Shown piece by piece: positions 34,283 through 46,606 of a stretch of DNA of 64,000 bases. Source of the stretch: Diadema setosum (taxonomy: Eukaryota > Echinodermata > Echinoidea > Diadematoida > Diadematidae); assembly GCF_964275005.1 (NCBI RefSeq), contig NC_092706.1, forward strand, positions 30,122,781-30,186,780, in the 5' to 3' direction. The position numbers and the translations under genes are program-made. The notes beneath the pieces are model-generated. The model was not told where the DNA came from. It saw nothing but the letters and a program-made list of their open reading frames with translations, and did no database searches. Numbering within the stretch: position 1 is the first letter of the stretch; every line of letters begins with the position of its first letter.

Positions 34283-34288
34283 AATAAA
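34283..34288 (+). promoter_or_regulatory. RPL41: RPL41 polyadenylation signal AATAAA
   Basis: AATAAA in GCGTAATAAAGCATTTCC, 440 nt after the stop and followed by a TG-rich stretch. Confidence 0.65.
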
Positions 34289-34400
34289 GCATTTCCAGTG
34301 TGTTTAAAATATCTGAACTGCAAATATTCCTTGCGTTTGTATGAAGACTTGCTTCGTAGGAGTAGAGGGAGTAGCCCATGGGAGACTGTTGGTCTGACAG

Positions 34401-34430
34401 TTGAGTGTGTGTGTGTGTGTGTGTGTGTGA
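34401..34430. repeat. (TG)n microsatellite
   Basis: About 13 TG units downstream of RPL41. Confidence 0.9.
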
Positions 34431-34476
34431 GTGTGAGTCACTGCATGATTATCATTCAGTGGAGGTGGTCATTCTG

Positions 34477-34990
34477 TTAAAAGGGGAAATCCAGTCCAGA
34501 AATAAGTTAGGCTGAATCAATGGTAAAAATTTGACTGAAATAGGACGAAAAATAAGAAAGTAATGAAATTTTGCTAAATTCTGCAAAACAGTTCTTGTAC
34601 AGGTGATATGAATATGCAAATGAGTGAGCTGACCATGTCATAGTCATAACCTCACAATTTTCCATTGATCATGTACAAAAATGATGAAAATTCATTGTTT
34701 CTGTCATTTAAGTCTGAAACATGATGTTATTCCTGGTTTAATAACTTCAAAATAGTAATCAGTTAGATAATCTATACATCAGGATTTGAGCCTCGGGCAT
34801 AATTGCGTTTGAATGAAAAATGGGAAATTTCAAAATTTTATGTACAAACTAATGGCAAGTTGTGAGGGGATGACATGTTCACTTTGGGGATAACATTGAC
34901 CGTTCAAGAACTGTTTCCTCAAAAATTAGAGAAATTTCAAAATGTCGTAACTTATTTTTCATCCGATTTCAATCTAAATTTTAATGTTGA
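34477..34990. mobile_element. Foldback MITE (AGGGGAAATCCAGTCC family)
   Basis: TTAA precedes the left end (34477-34480). Two segments pair as inverted repeats: left GACTGAAATAGGACGAAAAA to AAACAGTTCTTG (34533-34600), right CAAGAACTGTTT to TTTTCATCCGATTTCAATC (34910-34972). The right end is eroded. There is no coding capacity. Confidence 0.7.
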
Positions 34991-35029
34991 ACTTGTAATA
35001 TTTTACTCAAATTCTTGAATACATGTGTA

Positions 35030-35680
35030 CATATGTACAAATGTAGGGATGTACATGTACATGTACAATGTACATGTATTACGAAAAGAACCAAGTGTAA
35101 CACATTAAAACACTACAGTGCACTCCCAGTATAACAGACTCGGTTATAGAGAAATTCTCGTTATAACAAAGTGAAAATGCACGTCTCAAAACTATCATCT
35201 ATTCATCTATGTACATGTAGGTCTGTGTATACAGTGCTTCACCATTCCGCCATACAACCTGTACATGTAACAAAATTTTGATGAAAGAAAAATGGTCCAG
35301 GGAATTTTGTTGCAACGGGAGTATGTACAAATATGTACATGTACACTGTAAAACATGACTCGTTTGCAGTCGAACTTGACGCTGCCCGGGAAGATTCAAC
35401 TGCAGTCAAATTATACATGTACATACAGTACATTCACATTTGTAGAACAGGACTTGTAAAGACTGATGAAAAAGTACATAATAGAATGCAAAACCTAAAT
35501 CTCTGTGAGAATTTGATATCAAATTACACACACACATGTACACAAATGGAGACGATAAAATAAGTGTGGCCTTGCAAGTGACCAAGTTGTGTGCATTACC
35601 TGTTTCATCTATTTTGTTTGTGTATGGACACGCATGTGCATGTATAATCTACTTGTACAATGTACATGTATATTATTAAT
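35030..35680. repeat. TACATGTA/TGTACA-rich stretch
   Basis: The palindromic word TACATGTA and its overlaps (TGTACATGTACATGTACA) recur many times, with weaker clusters at 61260-61500 and 36240-36290. It includes a transposon-end scrap at 35115-35175. No gene is seen. Confidence 0.6.
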
Positions 35681-35804
35681 TTGGTGGGGTGACACATGAA
35701 TTGGATTACTAGTAATGTGTGTGTGTAATTGCATGTATTTCAGAATTATGCCAGAAGGCCTGTGCCAGTTGATCCCACACCACGAGTCTGTGTGGGAGTA
35801 TGTG

Positions 35805-36188
35805 TTAAAGGGTGTGTACAGTTCTGGTTGAGGTGAGTATTTAGCTTTTAATGTTTTGCGATATATTCAGAAACCACTCTATGAGATGTCAAAGAGCATG
35901 CAATTCTAAGGGTTATCAAAAGTTTATTGATGAAAATCGGTTTTGAAATGGCTGAGGTATCCAAAAACAATGTGAAACAAAGAGATCCAAATAAAAGGCA
36001 TGGCCTGTCACCTTTTATTATTATCTCTTTTTGGATATCTCGGCCATTTAAAAACCGATTTTCATCAAATAAATGTTGAATCCTTAAAATTAGATGCTCT
36101 TTCATATTTCATAAGAGGTTTCTCATTATCTCACTGAGGAATATTCAAAACAATCCCCACCTCAACCAGTACTGTACAGTCCCTTTAA
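35805..36188. mobile_element. TTAA-flanked hairpin MITE (AGGGTGTGTACAG family)
   Basis: TTAA bounds both ends (35805 and 36185). The entire 384-bp element is a hairpin: ends AGGGTGTGTACAGTTCTGG and CAGTACTGTACAGTCCCT, centre CCGATTTTCATCAAATAAA paired with TTTATTGATGAAAATCGG. A right-hand fragment recurs at 58268-58511. Confidence 0.9.
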
Positions 36189-36749
36189 ACATAAAATATA
36201 ATATACAGTGTAATGCACAATTGCATACATTGTGTACAAGAAAACTTGCTACATTCTGAATGACTGTACATTATTACATGTACATGTATCACATTTTCTG
36301 TTAACCACGGGGGAGATAATACATGCACTATCATAGACTCACAAATTTCCCTAAATTTTTCCTCTATATTTTTCTTTACATGGAATCAGAATTGCGGGTC
36401 TCGTGCCATGTTATGACAGTGCCACAGTTCACATACAGCTGTGATAATCCTATTTGTGAGAGCTGAAACGGCCGGATTGGTCTGTTTTTCTCCTTCCATG
36501 AAACGGGTGCAACACCAGCCCCTCATATTGGTTCGCCTCAGCAGACTGTTAAGCGTAATTATGTCGTTTGAATTCATAAATATTGATTAATAGCACCTCG
36601 GTGACGTCCCTTTATTCATTTCTTTGCTTTTGGTTACATCCGACCAGAAAAGAATTTTACATGTATTTCTGTGTTAAATTGCCAACCACTGTCATACATG
36701 ACTGTACAGAGACACACAAGCATTTATTACAAGCAAGTGTAGCCGTACA

Positions 36750-36850
<101 letters not shown>

Positions 36851-37148
36851 TTTTTTTTGGGGGGGGGGGCATATATATGAAGATTTTGTTTGCAAAAGCC
36901 AATAAGTCCATATTTTCCAAATGGAGATGTCTGCGATTAAAGGTCAAGAAAAATAAAGAGAATAATAATTTTTTTTTTTGCTTCTTTTGACCATTACTTC
37001 AAAAATGTACCTTTATATGTAGTGACCAATATATCATTTAAAAGGTATTATTTTGTACTTTATGATAGAGACGGTTTTTCAAAATCTTCAAAAAAGGACA
37101 TCGGTTTTTGCAAACAAACTCTTCATATGTATGTATAAATATATCATG

Positions 37149-37190
<42 letters not shown>
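37149..37190. repeat. (AT)n microsatellite
   Basis: About 21 AT units ending in ACACATACACAC. Confidence 0.95.
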
Positions 37191-37195
<5 letters not shown>

Positions 37196-37419
37196 CACAC
37201 TCACATGTATATACAATTCAAACTGAGTTATGTTTCCGTAGAAGAATTTGATTATACATGTATAGATTCTACATTTTTATACCAACACTTCTAACACACG
37301 CTTGTATTTAATCTGGAATGTTCTTTATTCAAATGCAAATAATTAGGCATATTCTCAGAAATTACAATAAACTTTAAAATGCACTTATAGCTACGGCTGG
37401 AGAGAATATTGGTGGTGTC

Positions 37420-37572
37420 ACTCTGAGGAGGGGGGGGGGGAGGCGCACCGGGCGCGCGCCCCCTCTTTACTTTTGGTTAAAACAAAAGGAATAAAAAGAA
37501 AAATACGAGGGGGTGCGTGCGTCCTCTTTGTAAAGGCGCCTCCCCTTTATGGAATTCCTGGATCCGCCCATG
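37420..37572 (-). mobile_element. MITE, CAGTGGCGGATCCAG family, copy 3 (reverse)
   Basis: On the plus strand it ends GGAATTCCTGGATCCGCCCATG, the reverse complement of the left end of copy 2. The core AAAACAAAAGGAATAAAAAG matches in reverse. The other end (CACTCTGAGGAGGGGG) is degraded. Confidence 0.75.
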
Positions 37573-37960
37573 ATAGACCCAAAATCATAAATTTGAATTG
37601 TGTAACAATGTCTTCTCGTTTTATTCTAGCCCAATATTTCAATAATTCAATAACAATACTAGCAACAACACAGGTAATGACATGATCTGATAAATGCATT
37701 ATTTTAGTCCATCCATTCCCGTACGTTTCCACCCAATGTAGTGTATTCAAAATGTTATATAAACAGTAACATAAATTTATGCACCTCATTATGCAGTATA
37801 CTTGAAATGGGCCAATGAGCAAATTGAATTTCAGTTCAAGAAATCTAACTTAAGTTTTTCTCGTCCCATCATGAACTCGGTTGCTGTATTAGATCTGATC
37901 ATGTTTCCCCTCAAATTTAGACAAATCATAGGCCTACTCTATACACTGATGTAGTCATCA

Positions 37961-37966
37961 TTTATT
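37961..37966 (-). promoter_or_regulatory. Polyadenylation signal of the Kunitz gene
   Basis: TTTATT on the plus strand (AATAAA on the minus strand), 110 nt after the stop codon at 38076. Confidence 0.6.
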
Positions 37967-38075
37967 TCTTAACACATGGGAACGAGTGGATTCAGGAAGG
38001 TTAGTGGAGGGTTTACAAGGAAATAAATAACATTTTGGGAATGATTTTGGTGGAAGTGTCGAGTTTGTTGGTCTC

Positions 38076-38901
38076 TTAGAAGACGGACGAATCACAGTAG
38101 CAATCCTCGGGGCAGTCCAGCCACTCATGTTGGGAACATAGCTTGCAGTATCGGTTACAGTAGAACTCGTATTCTGAATGCAGAGAAAGAAAAATACGTT
38201 CTCCTTATTTGAATAAAATATTGTTTATTAACATCAATAATTCGTCATGTTAATATGATCATGAAATATTTTTTAGACATGAAATGTCATGCGTGCATGA
38301 ATTAAGAGGAGACAGCTCCATTGAGTAAACTTCTCGGTAGACGTGACAGTGTGACTGTTTATAGATCTTGCACACAATCACTATCACCACCATTTCGGGG
38401 TAAAAAAAAAATCATAAAAAAAAATCATAATTTTCACAACTCGGTTTTCCCTCTACTTTGTATCTGATATTTCATCTACCAATCTCTCGTTCTCTATCTC
38501 CCTTTCATCACTATCTCTTACACTTCTTCATCCTCAAATTTCGTTCTACTCACCCTCTTCTCTTCTATCAACTTTTGCACACGTTCTTTTGATACAATGC
38601 AATAACACCTTTAATAAACTATTCAAATATGGTAGTTTAAACTCGTTATGTAATAAATCATGTGTGTGTATTTGCACATTATCATGAAGTACACTTAGTA
38701 GGCCCTATTCTCAAAATATTACCCGTCATGTCCATCATGCAGGGTTCATTATCTGGGTATCTTTGAACGGTTACAGTTTGTCATTCCAAAGGTTCGTTAA
38801 TCAGAAAATGAAGAAAAAAAAAATGTTCGTTATTCCGAATTTTCGGTATAATCCAAAAACGAAATACTGTTCGTAATTCCGAAGGTTCGTATGGTACGCA
38901 A

Positions 38902-38951
<50 letters not shown>

Positions 38952-40815
38952 CATTTTCGGATTAACGAACCATCGGAGTAACAAACCTTACTTAATTTTT
39001 CGGAAAAACGAACTTTCGGAAAAAAGGAATCTTCGGAATAATGCCACAATGTTCCGATTAACGAACCCCATTTCATGTCCGGATTAACGAAGTGTGTATA
39101 AGATATATTGTGTGTTTCAGAATAACTAACCTTCGGAATAGCGAACCTTTGATCATGTTAACCAACCTTAGATCATTTTTGGATTAACGAACCTTAAAAA
39201 TAACAAACATCATCCCTTTGAACATTGATGTAATCGTTGCACAAATCAAGTCTGTACTGACAAAACTCTGGCATCATCTCACCTGGCTTTCTCTTGCACT
39301 TGCAGGTGGCGCAGCCAAACTCGTCGGCTTGGTAACCATGGGGACAGTCCTTGATACATCGAATGGCGGGACACTCCAGGAGATTCCTGTCTGTATAGAG
39401 TGATATGTTCCTACTTAGTAAAACTGATGATGCATATACATGTACTTCAAACAAATCGTATCAACATTCAGACCGAAATCAGTAAAAAACAAGGTGACAA
39501 ATCAAAGAAAATTGACTGAAATCGTACATGCAGAGACAAGTTCAAAACAAAAACAACTTTTGACTGGCATAAGGAAGTAAACACGACAGATTATAAGCAC
39601 CTAAACGTACAGTCTTAGTCACGTGACCGTGACGTCATTTTTCTGAAACGTTCTAGTCTATATAAGTTATTCACACAAGAAGGTCGAAACTTGTTTTCAT
39701 TGTCTTCCAGGAGCGAGGTCTATTAAGCTCTAATACTGCTATGGCTTTTATGTTGGGTCTGAAAGAATCATGACAAAATTCATCATTACGAGAAAAAAAA
39801 ATAACAACATAATTAGTACAAATTCATATACAAAGGATTAGAGCCGGTTGATCAAGACGTTTATATTAAGATGTTTCAATAAACGCATGAAATTAAGTCA
39901 AAACAAAATTATTAGATATTTTTCAATATCTTTGTTGGAGGCAGCTGGATTTTGATTTGATTTTGCGGTCCTTTTATGGGGTAGTAATTAATTCACAATC
40001 AATCTATCAAAAATAGCCCATCAACGTTTGGTCTATCCAAACACCAATGAAATGAGCGTGATATCATATGCAACGATTATCCAGTACAAATTGATATACA
40101 ATATTAAACCGCAGCTATTACAGGCAATGTTATCTCCTTATATCTGGTATTCTCGCAGTCACCACGACCGTCATTATGTTATTTTAATCATTGTCTTCTT
40201 GTTTATATGATTACAAACACACATATCCAGCTGTTTGACCACAGTGTTTCACCATGGACAGATACAAACACTATATAGGAAATGAAAAAGACTCGAAACT
40301 TACTGCAACTTGAGCAGGCCCAGTAACCCTTTATACAGGCACTGTCGATATGAAACAGAGAGACGGCATACCGTAGACAAACCACGACCACGACACACTG
40401 GTATGTAATTACATGCATTGTACTTCAATGTTGAGTGACCTCAAGAATGTGAACTGCGTTATATTCGGCTGCACGAGGAATCCCTTTCCCATTATTCGTT
40501 AAATTCTATAATCGATGGACATTTTGAATTATTCAGTGTTTATGACAAATTTGGAATAACGCCGTCTATATATTTTAACACATTCCAATGACAATTCCTC
40601 TCTTTAGATTTCCTCTCTCGATGTATCTTCTCTATAAATACACTTGGTAGGTGTCGGTAGGGCTGAATGTCGGGTAGAAAATAAACAGTGGTTTTCAATT
40701 GAGATCTATTGTTACATTCCTTTACCACGAAAGCAACTAATTAAACTTCACCTGATATCAACAGACACTAAGTCATTATCTTCTTTAAAAGATTCAGGTA
40801 TTATTATTATTATTA

Positions 40816-40913
<98 letters not shown>

Positions 40914-42443
40914 TACAATTCTTCATAACAGCTTTATACATCGGAATTGATAAGACTGAAATACCGTGTTCATGAGTAGATTTCCCAAGTGTTTGGATGT
41001 TTGTTTGTTTGTCTGTTTGGTTGTTTGTTTGTTTTTACTTTTGACAGCAGGATTATGTACACAATTGTTTTGATATTATTCTGGTTCCGCGACTAAAACT
41101 TTACCTAATAGTTGGAATAGAAGCTTTGAGACAGGTGATAAACAACCAAATATTTACTGAAAACATGGAATTCTAATATTTAAAGAAGATATCATACCAT
41201 CCCCCACAGGGTTGATCGGAATTCTTGGTCTCTCCATCACGATACCACCTTCCTTCGTCAGCCTCGTAGCATCCACGTCTTTCTTCATCTGGGTGGGAAA
41301 ACAGTTGTCACTCATGAGACTCAGAGACAAAGATGTGAAGAAAAACCTTATTGAATACACCTTGTCACTATAAGATTATGATGTGGCTGCTTAATAGAAA
41401 CCTTTGTAGCTTGACTTTTAAAATGATGATTGTGATTGTGAACTACGTACTAGTATCTCAATCCTCATACATCGAAAGGTGTCAGCTTGGCGTCCTGAAA
41501 GTATGTTAAGAGAACGAAAAACTGGAGGAAGATTTCTCCTTTATCTCCTTCTTTCTATTTAATTTTTTCTTTTGTCTTTAGTGAACTTCTTGGCATCTGT
41601 TTAATTCATTTGTCAGCCTGATGCATGATGCAGATTAAAGTCTATTCTACAGTTCACCTCCGCAATATTTTCTGCATTCCGCCTTGCTGACAAAGTTGTT
41701 TGGGTTTCCCCCACATCCTCCGTACGTGAAGGGAGCACACTTCCCTTTGTCCGTGCTGTACGCCCAGCGAATTTCCGACTCGTTGCACGGTCCAGCCTTG
41801 GCTTTCAGCTCACACGCGTCTGAGTGACGTAACAAAGGAACTTAACCAATCAGACTACTAATGTATTGTCTTTGAATATATCTCTGGACAATTCTGTATA
41901 CTTCCGGTGATTTCATTGTTAATTCGATCTACTGTATCCATAGTTCACTTTTAATTTTTCCAAGCATGATCCCATTAACATCATTTTATTCAATGACAAC
42001 GGCAGTTCCCGTCAGCAGAAATAATCACTGTTTGATTTGATTTAGTGGTTCCTATTATCATTGCACATTCACATACATGTATGTGCACATGTATACATAC
42101 ATTGGTGGTGGCATACATATTATTCATAGTCGTAAAGGTTTGCACAGTTGATCACCTGGATCACTGATCAGCAAGGCATGACAAAATATTTTCTCACCGA
42201 GGTGCAGGTGAACAGTACCATTATGTTCCTCCGTTAAAATATTTTTTTTTCTTTTCAGTTTTCGATGAAAGCATTATCATAATCACATGACAAAAAAAAA
42301 TACGACAAAATGGTGACTCAAACAAAGAAATGATTAAAAGTGGAAAAACATCAATAACAACAAGAAAGAATGCGGGTAGCATACAGTACATTCCGGGGAG
42401 ACAACGATTATGTAGAATATGAAGAGCATACCCATGATCAATG

Positions 42444-42487
<44 letters not shown>

Positions 42488-44141
42488 ATACATTCAAGTC
42501 ATGTAAGATAGGACAGAAAAAACAGAATTCTCCCATTAAAATCCATTAACCCTGCCTGTTGTTTATCAAACCATTGCAACAACGGCTATGAGACATAAAT
42601 CAGTTTTCTGTGACGAGTAAGATATTAATTGAGAATCCCCGGATATTTTCGTAAAAGTCACCGCCAGTGTCTGACGTCATAAAGATCAAAATCTCATTAA
42701 TTTGGCGCTTTCTTTGGGGCATCGATGCATGAAGGGCGGAGTAATATTTAGACCTCCATGACGAAGATGACAGTTTTATGAATGGAAGGACGTTGGGGGA
42801 ATCGTGATAAAGTTGGAGAAGAAATAAATTGATTCGAGAAGAGTTACACGTCATTGTCACATTTTAATTAGAATCGCACACCAAGAGTTTAGTGATTCGT
42901 CTCGAATGTTAGTCTGTCATTACTTTGTCATTATTTCCAAATCAGAGAGCCGATTGTTTTGCCGCAAAGCTTCCATGCAGCCGGGTGACAGTTGAAAAGT
43001 GCTTTGATTTTATGCAGTCAGGAACAGAAAAACTAAGCTTCGTTTCCATCAGATTACACTTTGCCATTTTCATAAAATCGCTCTTGCGATTAATTCAATT
43101 TTCCTACACCAGGGCTTGTCTAATGTCATCGTTTCTTGGTTGAATGCCGAAGACAATGTTCGCCACCATCATATTATGTTACCCTTTCTATCGTTGGGGT
43201 GTTTCTCCTTGCATGATGCTTTCAAAGCAAGTGTATAGCAAGCAGCGATTGTGCATGACTAGGATAATATCGGAAACATGTGGATAATATTTCTTTGCGC
43301 TTGTTTATGGAAGTTCGATTGCGTTTCATTATGAGAAGTGCATTTTCACATCAACATGTTTCATCATATTGCATCAAATGTTCCATAAAGAAGAAAGCAT
43401 TTTTTTTTTCAACATCAAGTATATAGTCAACTAGAATTTACGTGAAAAAAAAAAAACCCAAGTATAATATGTTTCAAGGAGATCATTAAGCTCTCACATA
43501 CGTGAAGCATTTATAAGTGAACATGCTGGGATATAGCTTTGTTCACGTGTGTATGACGTTTAGACAAGAGCAATCAAACTATTCCTATGGATGAAAGCAT
43601 TGAAGTAATGGAAGATTATGGTAATTTAAGAGTCTTTCACAGGTTCTTGCAATTTGATAAAGTATCGTAAGATAATGACAGTTCAAATATAGACATCGTC
43701 TTGCGCCTGATGTTGCGGTGTCTTTGTATAATATTTTAATTTGAATAACATACTTCCTTAATTATATCTTATAAAACCTCTTATCTCAGAAAAGAGGAAA
43801 ATATACGATATTACAAAACTTTTAACTCTATCACAGATAAAATGCCTATATCAAGGAAGCGGAAGAGCAACATGAAGAATTCACAGATACATTACTATAC
43901 GGTAAAAAGGGGACATTCTTTATCATCTAGTATACTGTTGATCACAGTGCTGCGTATAACTTTGCTTTATTTTGCGATTGAGTTTACAAGCGGATTTGAT
44001 CTGCACCTCTAGGTATACAGGATCTTGATTTAGTTTAAGAAGTTTACAGAGCGAAAATATGAACTTACCTCTTGTATATGCAGACATGACACCTACGAAG
44101 GTAACCAGAAGGGTGAGGCTGAGTAACTGAATTGAAATCAT
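38076..44141 (-). CDS. Secreted Kunitz / VWC-like / antistasin-like Cys-rich protein, six exons
   Basis: Exons (minus order): 44069-44141, 41658-41819, 41198-41288, 40304-40341, 39283-39390, 38076-38173. All are GT-AG with matching phases, total 570 nt (189 residues). Residues 1-21 are a signal peptide (MISIQLLSLTLLVTFVGVMS), so the product is secreted. Residues 25-78 are a Kunitz domain with all six Cys (ACELKAKAGPC, KCAPFTYGGCGGNPNNF, ECRKYC). The P1 position after the second Cys is Asn, not Lys/Arg, so trypsin inhibition is doubtful. Residues 79-121 (GCYEADEGRWYRDGET, then CGGCACIKGYWACSSC) are VWC-like. Residues 122-157 (ECPAIRCIKDCPHGYQADEF, CATCKCK) match the antistasin pattern. The end is a third Cys-rich stretch (CKLCSQHEWLDCPEDCYC). 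Likely an extracellular protease inhibitor or matrix protein; no orthologue is recognised. Confidence 0.88.
38770..39205. repeat. Dispersed TTCGGAATAACGAAC-type minisatellite with (CT)n core
   Basis: Short words such as GGATTAACGAACC, TTCGGAATAACG, GTTCGTTATTCCGA and GGTTCGTTAATC recur at irregular spacing and in both orientations, around a (CT)22 run at 38903-38946. It lies in the last intron of the Kunitz gene. Confidence 0.75.
40796..40912. repeat. (ATT)n followed by (AT)n
   Basis: Compound microsatellite in intron 3 of the Kunitz gene. Confidence 0.97.
42000..44068. other. Kunitz gene intron 1, nothing recognised
   Basis: AT-rich unique sequence with a (GA)n tract at 42449-42486. Short frames, such as 86 codons on the minus strand at 42600-42860, lack any family resemblance. 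Confidence 0.4.
42449..42486. repeat. (GA)n microsatellite
   Basis: About 19 GA units. Confidence 0.95.
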
Positions 44142-46136
44142 CTTGAATCACTGTCTTTTTCTCTCAGTTTCTCCAGACGAAAGGACGGGATTATGTCTTA
44201 TTCCGCTCTGACTGCGCTTTGAGATGGATGTGTGTCTTAAGGGCTCAGATTTTGATGTGAGTTGTCTCCTTGCTAAACCTCCATCCAGGGCCACTATCGC
44301 CTCAAGCTTGTCCTCGTATACTGATGCCTTGTTTGATGGCTTGGAAGATGAATGGGGGAGCTCTTCAGCCAATCAAATTGCTTTGTGGAATAGTACGTAA
44401 GATGATTGGTGGATCCTCACAATTACGTTTTGCGTGCACGCAACACAACGTAAAATTAAAAACATGTGACGTCGTTGTTGGCATTACGTACACATTCAAG
44501 CAGAAACACACCCAAATTGTACTCATTCGCATTCGACGTGTGAGATTCTAGAATGCCTCCATCGCGACTGAAAACCTATAGTCTATTTGAGAAAGACCCT
44601 TTCTGTTTTGTTTTGCTTTTTGTTATGTACATCTCCCCCTCTCTCTCTAGTTCTCAGACTTGCAGTTGACATAGGTGGTCGACTTAAAATGATGAGAGCT
44701 TCAATACTTTCTTCATCGGGTGGTGTCACACTTTCAGTGAAAAGAGTTTTCAGATTTTCTCTTCATTTGGCGTAGTGTCGACGTTCATTCAATAACGTAA
44801 GTTTTCAGACTCGAGATGAATCTCCTATATTTCGAACATGATATTCGTAGATTTTGTTATCTACTCTACTTGTATTTCCATCTGAAAAAAAAAAATAGGC
44901 CTTTGTTTTACTTTGACTATAATAAGTGTTGGCGAGTGAATCTTATACTCATTAATATCCAAAACCACTTTTGTCGTGATCCTCTCCTACCTACTGCTGT
45001 TTATTCACTTTAATGCCACCATGCCGGTGAAGCATGAACCCACATCATCCATCCAGACATGTCAGACAGTAACAGTGGGTAGAATGATTTCACTCGTCCA
45101 TGACCGTAGGATTTTGGTCAATATTTCATTATCTGCAACACACCGTCGCCTTGTTTTCCCGCCATCTGTTTTCCAACGTAAGGTGTATACGTCATTGCCG
45201 CCACTTCCGATGGAAGCCAAGCTCTTTTAGAAGAATGACTGATTCCGTATGGAATTCTGTTTGTCGCTCTCTGTCGAGACTTGACGGAGGAAAGAAAAAA
45301 AAATGACTTTAAGGCATTATTTACCATTTGCAGATGAAACAAAATCCAAGCTTAAGTGCTTCAAAATAGTTTTGAAATGTGAGCTACTGATAGAAACAAC
45401 CAAATTGAATGTAAAAATTTAAATCAGTGTAATCAATGTCAAGTATTGTTTGATATACAAAATTTGAACAACAGTCACAACAAATTGTTTCTAGAATAAA
45501 CCGTCTACAGTTACGGTTTATTGAGAAAAATAGTAATATCTCATTTTCTTTATATATCTTAGGCTTTATTGCAAAATTCTTCTATGGTAGAATGTTTTGT
45601 GATACAACTGACCTACACATTGTATCGAAGTGATATCGAACATTTTTTTTTTTAAATCGCTGCTCCCAATTGTAAGCAGTAGTCCTACCTTTAAAAGAAA
45701 AACAGCAGACTGGAAGGGGAGGAAAGAGGATACCTTAAATGACTGAAAATTGGAGGAGACGTACCAAGCAGATGCCTGTAGAAGAGATCAAACATGTCAA
45801 ATGTCATGTTCCTCGTCGAAATAAGAAAGCCCCCTATCTCGCAACGGTATGGAAACCTGATGGTACAGCCTAACGGTTATCGGGTCGAGAAGCCACAATT
45901 GCAGTCTCGCCCAATTTGAGAAAAGGTAAAGAGGGAGAGAATAAAAACTGAAAGAGAAAAATAAAGAACGACATAATCAGAGAATAAAGAATGGAGTGGA
46001 AATTTGAGGATTGTGTGAAAAAAAAAATGATTCAGCAACGTTTATTAATGCTTATCTTTGACAAAGAGTGATTACACTGGCAAGGTTTTAGTGTAGGCCT
46101 ACGTGACTATAGGCCCTACAGTAGAGTGTTTAGAGC
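44142..46136. other. Upstream region of the Kunitz gene, no gene seen
   Basis: It holds the 5' flank of the Kunitz gene, a TTAA MITE copy at 45309-45694 and otherwise unique sequence. I could not place a TATA box or a start site. Confidence 0.35.
45309..45694 (+). mobile_element. TTAA MITE (AGGCATAATTTACC family), copy 4
   Basis: TTAA at both ends. It starts AAGGCATTATTTACCATTTG and ends GTCCTACCTTTAA. It is more diverged than copies 1-3 and lengthened by small insertions. Confidence 0.85.
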
Positions 46137-46374
46137 ATAAATAATAATAATATACATTCAAATTCACAAAATTCTTCCATCAAATTGATTTTATTGCAAC
46201 TGATTAACAAATTGCCCTACATAGACGTAAAGAAGCACTACATACATATGATCAGTGTTTAAGTAGTGACCATGACAAAAGAAATCATGGGCATCCTACA
46301 AACTCGGGCAGGATTCGAACCTATGACCTCCTGATCTCCGGACAGGGCCGACCACTGAGCTAGATTATAGAACC
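46137..46374 (-). mobile_element. tRNA-derived SINE (reverse orientation)
   Basis: On the minus strand a tRNA-like head carries an A box TAGCTCAGTGGT (46351-46362) and a B box GGTTCGAATCC (46311-46321). A body follows with CATGGTCACTACTTAAACAC, CAGTTGCAATAAAATC, and an (ATT)n tail near 46140. The first 7 nt and the bases after the T arm do not pair as an acceptor stem, so it is not a tRNA gene. The body recurs at 24775. Confidence 0.8.
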
Positions 46375-46389
46375 AGCAGTAACTGTCGG

Positions 46390-46500
46390 GCGGAAATTGG
46401 GTAGTCTGGTGAACAAAGCGCCTGTTCGGAGGTCAGGAGGTCGTAGGTTCGAATCCTGCCGGAGTATGTCATGCCCATGAAGATGATGATGAACAAAGAC
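46390..46500 (+). mobile_element. tRNA-derived SINE head, opposite orientation
   Basis: B box GGTTCGAATCC at 46446-46456 and a degenerate A box (GGTAGTCTGGTG) near 46404-46415. The head GGAGGTCAGGAGGTCGTAGG matches the neighbouring reverse copy. It runs into ATG/GAT-rich sequence instead of a full body. Confidence 0.65.
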
Positions 46501-46551
46501 CATGATGATGATGTTATTAGAGATGGTCATTATTATCATTATCATCATTGC

Positions 46552-46553
<2 letters not shown>

Positions 46554-46605
<52 letters not shown>

Positions 46606-46606
46606 T
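46554..46606. repeat. (ATC)n microsatellite
   Basis: About 17 CAT units downstream of the SINE pair. Confidence 0.95.

Noticed and set aside
36386-36577. 63-codon minus-strand frame with several Cys and Trp
   Set aside because: Complex composition, but no splice partners, no family resemblance and no conserved neighbours.
42600-42860. 86-codon minus-strand frame in the Kunitz gene intron
   Set aside because: No domain, no signal peptide and no splice sites that would join it in phase to the neighbouring exons.
46305-46374. tRNA gene on the minus strand
   Set aside because: Box A and B are good, but the acceptor arm does not pair and a SINE body with an (ATT)n tail follows.
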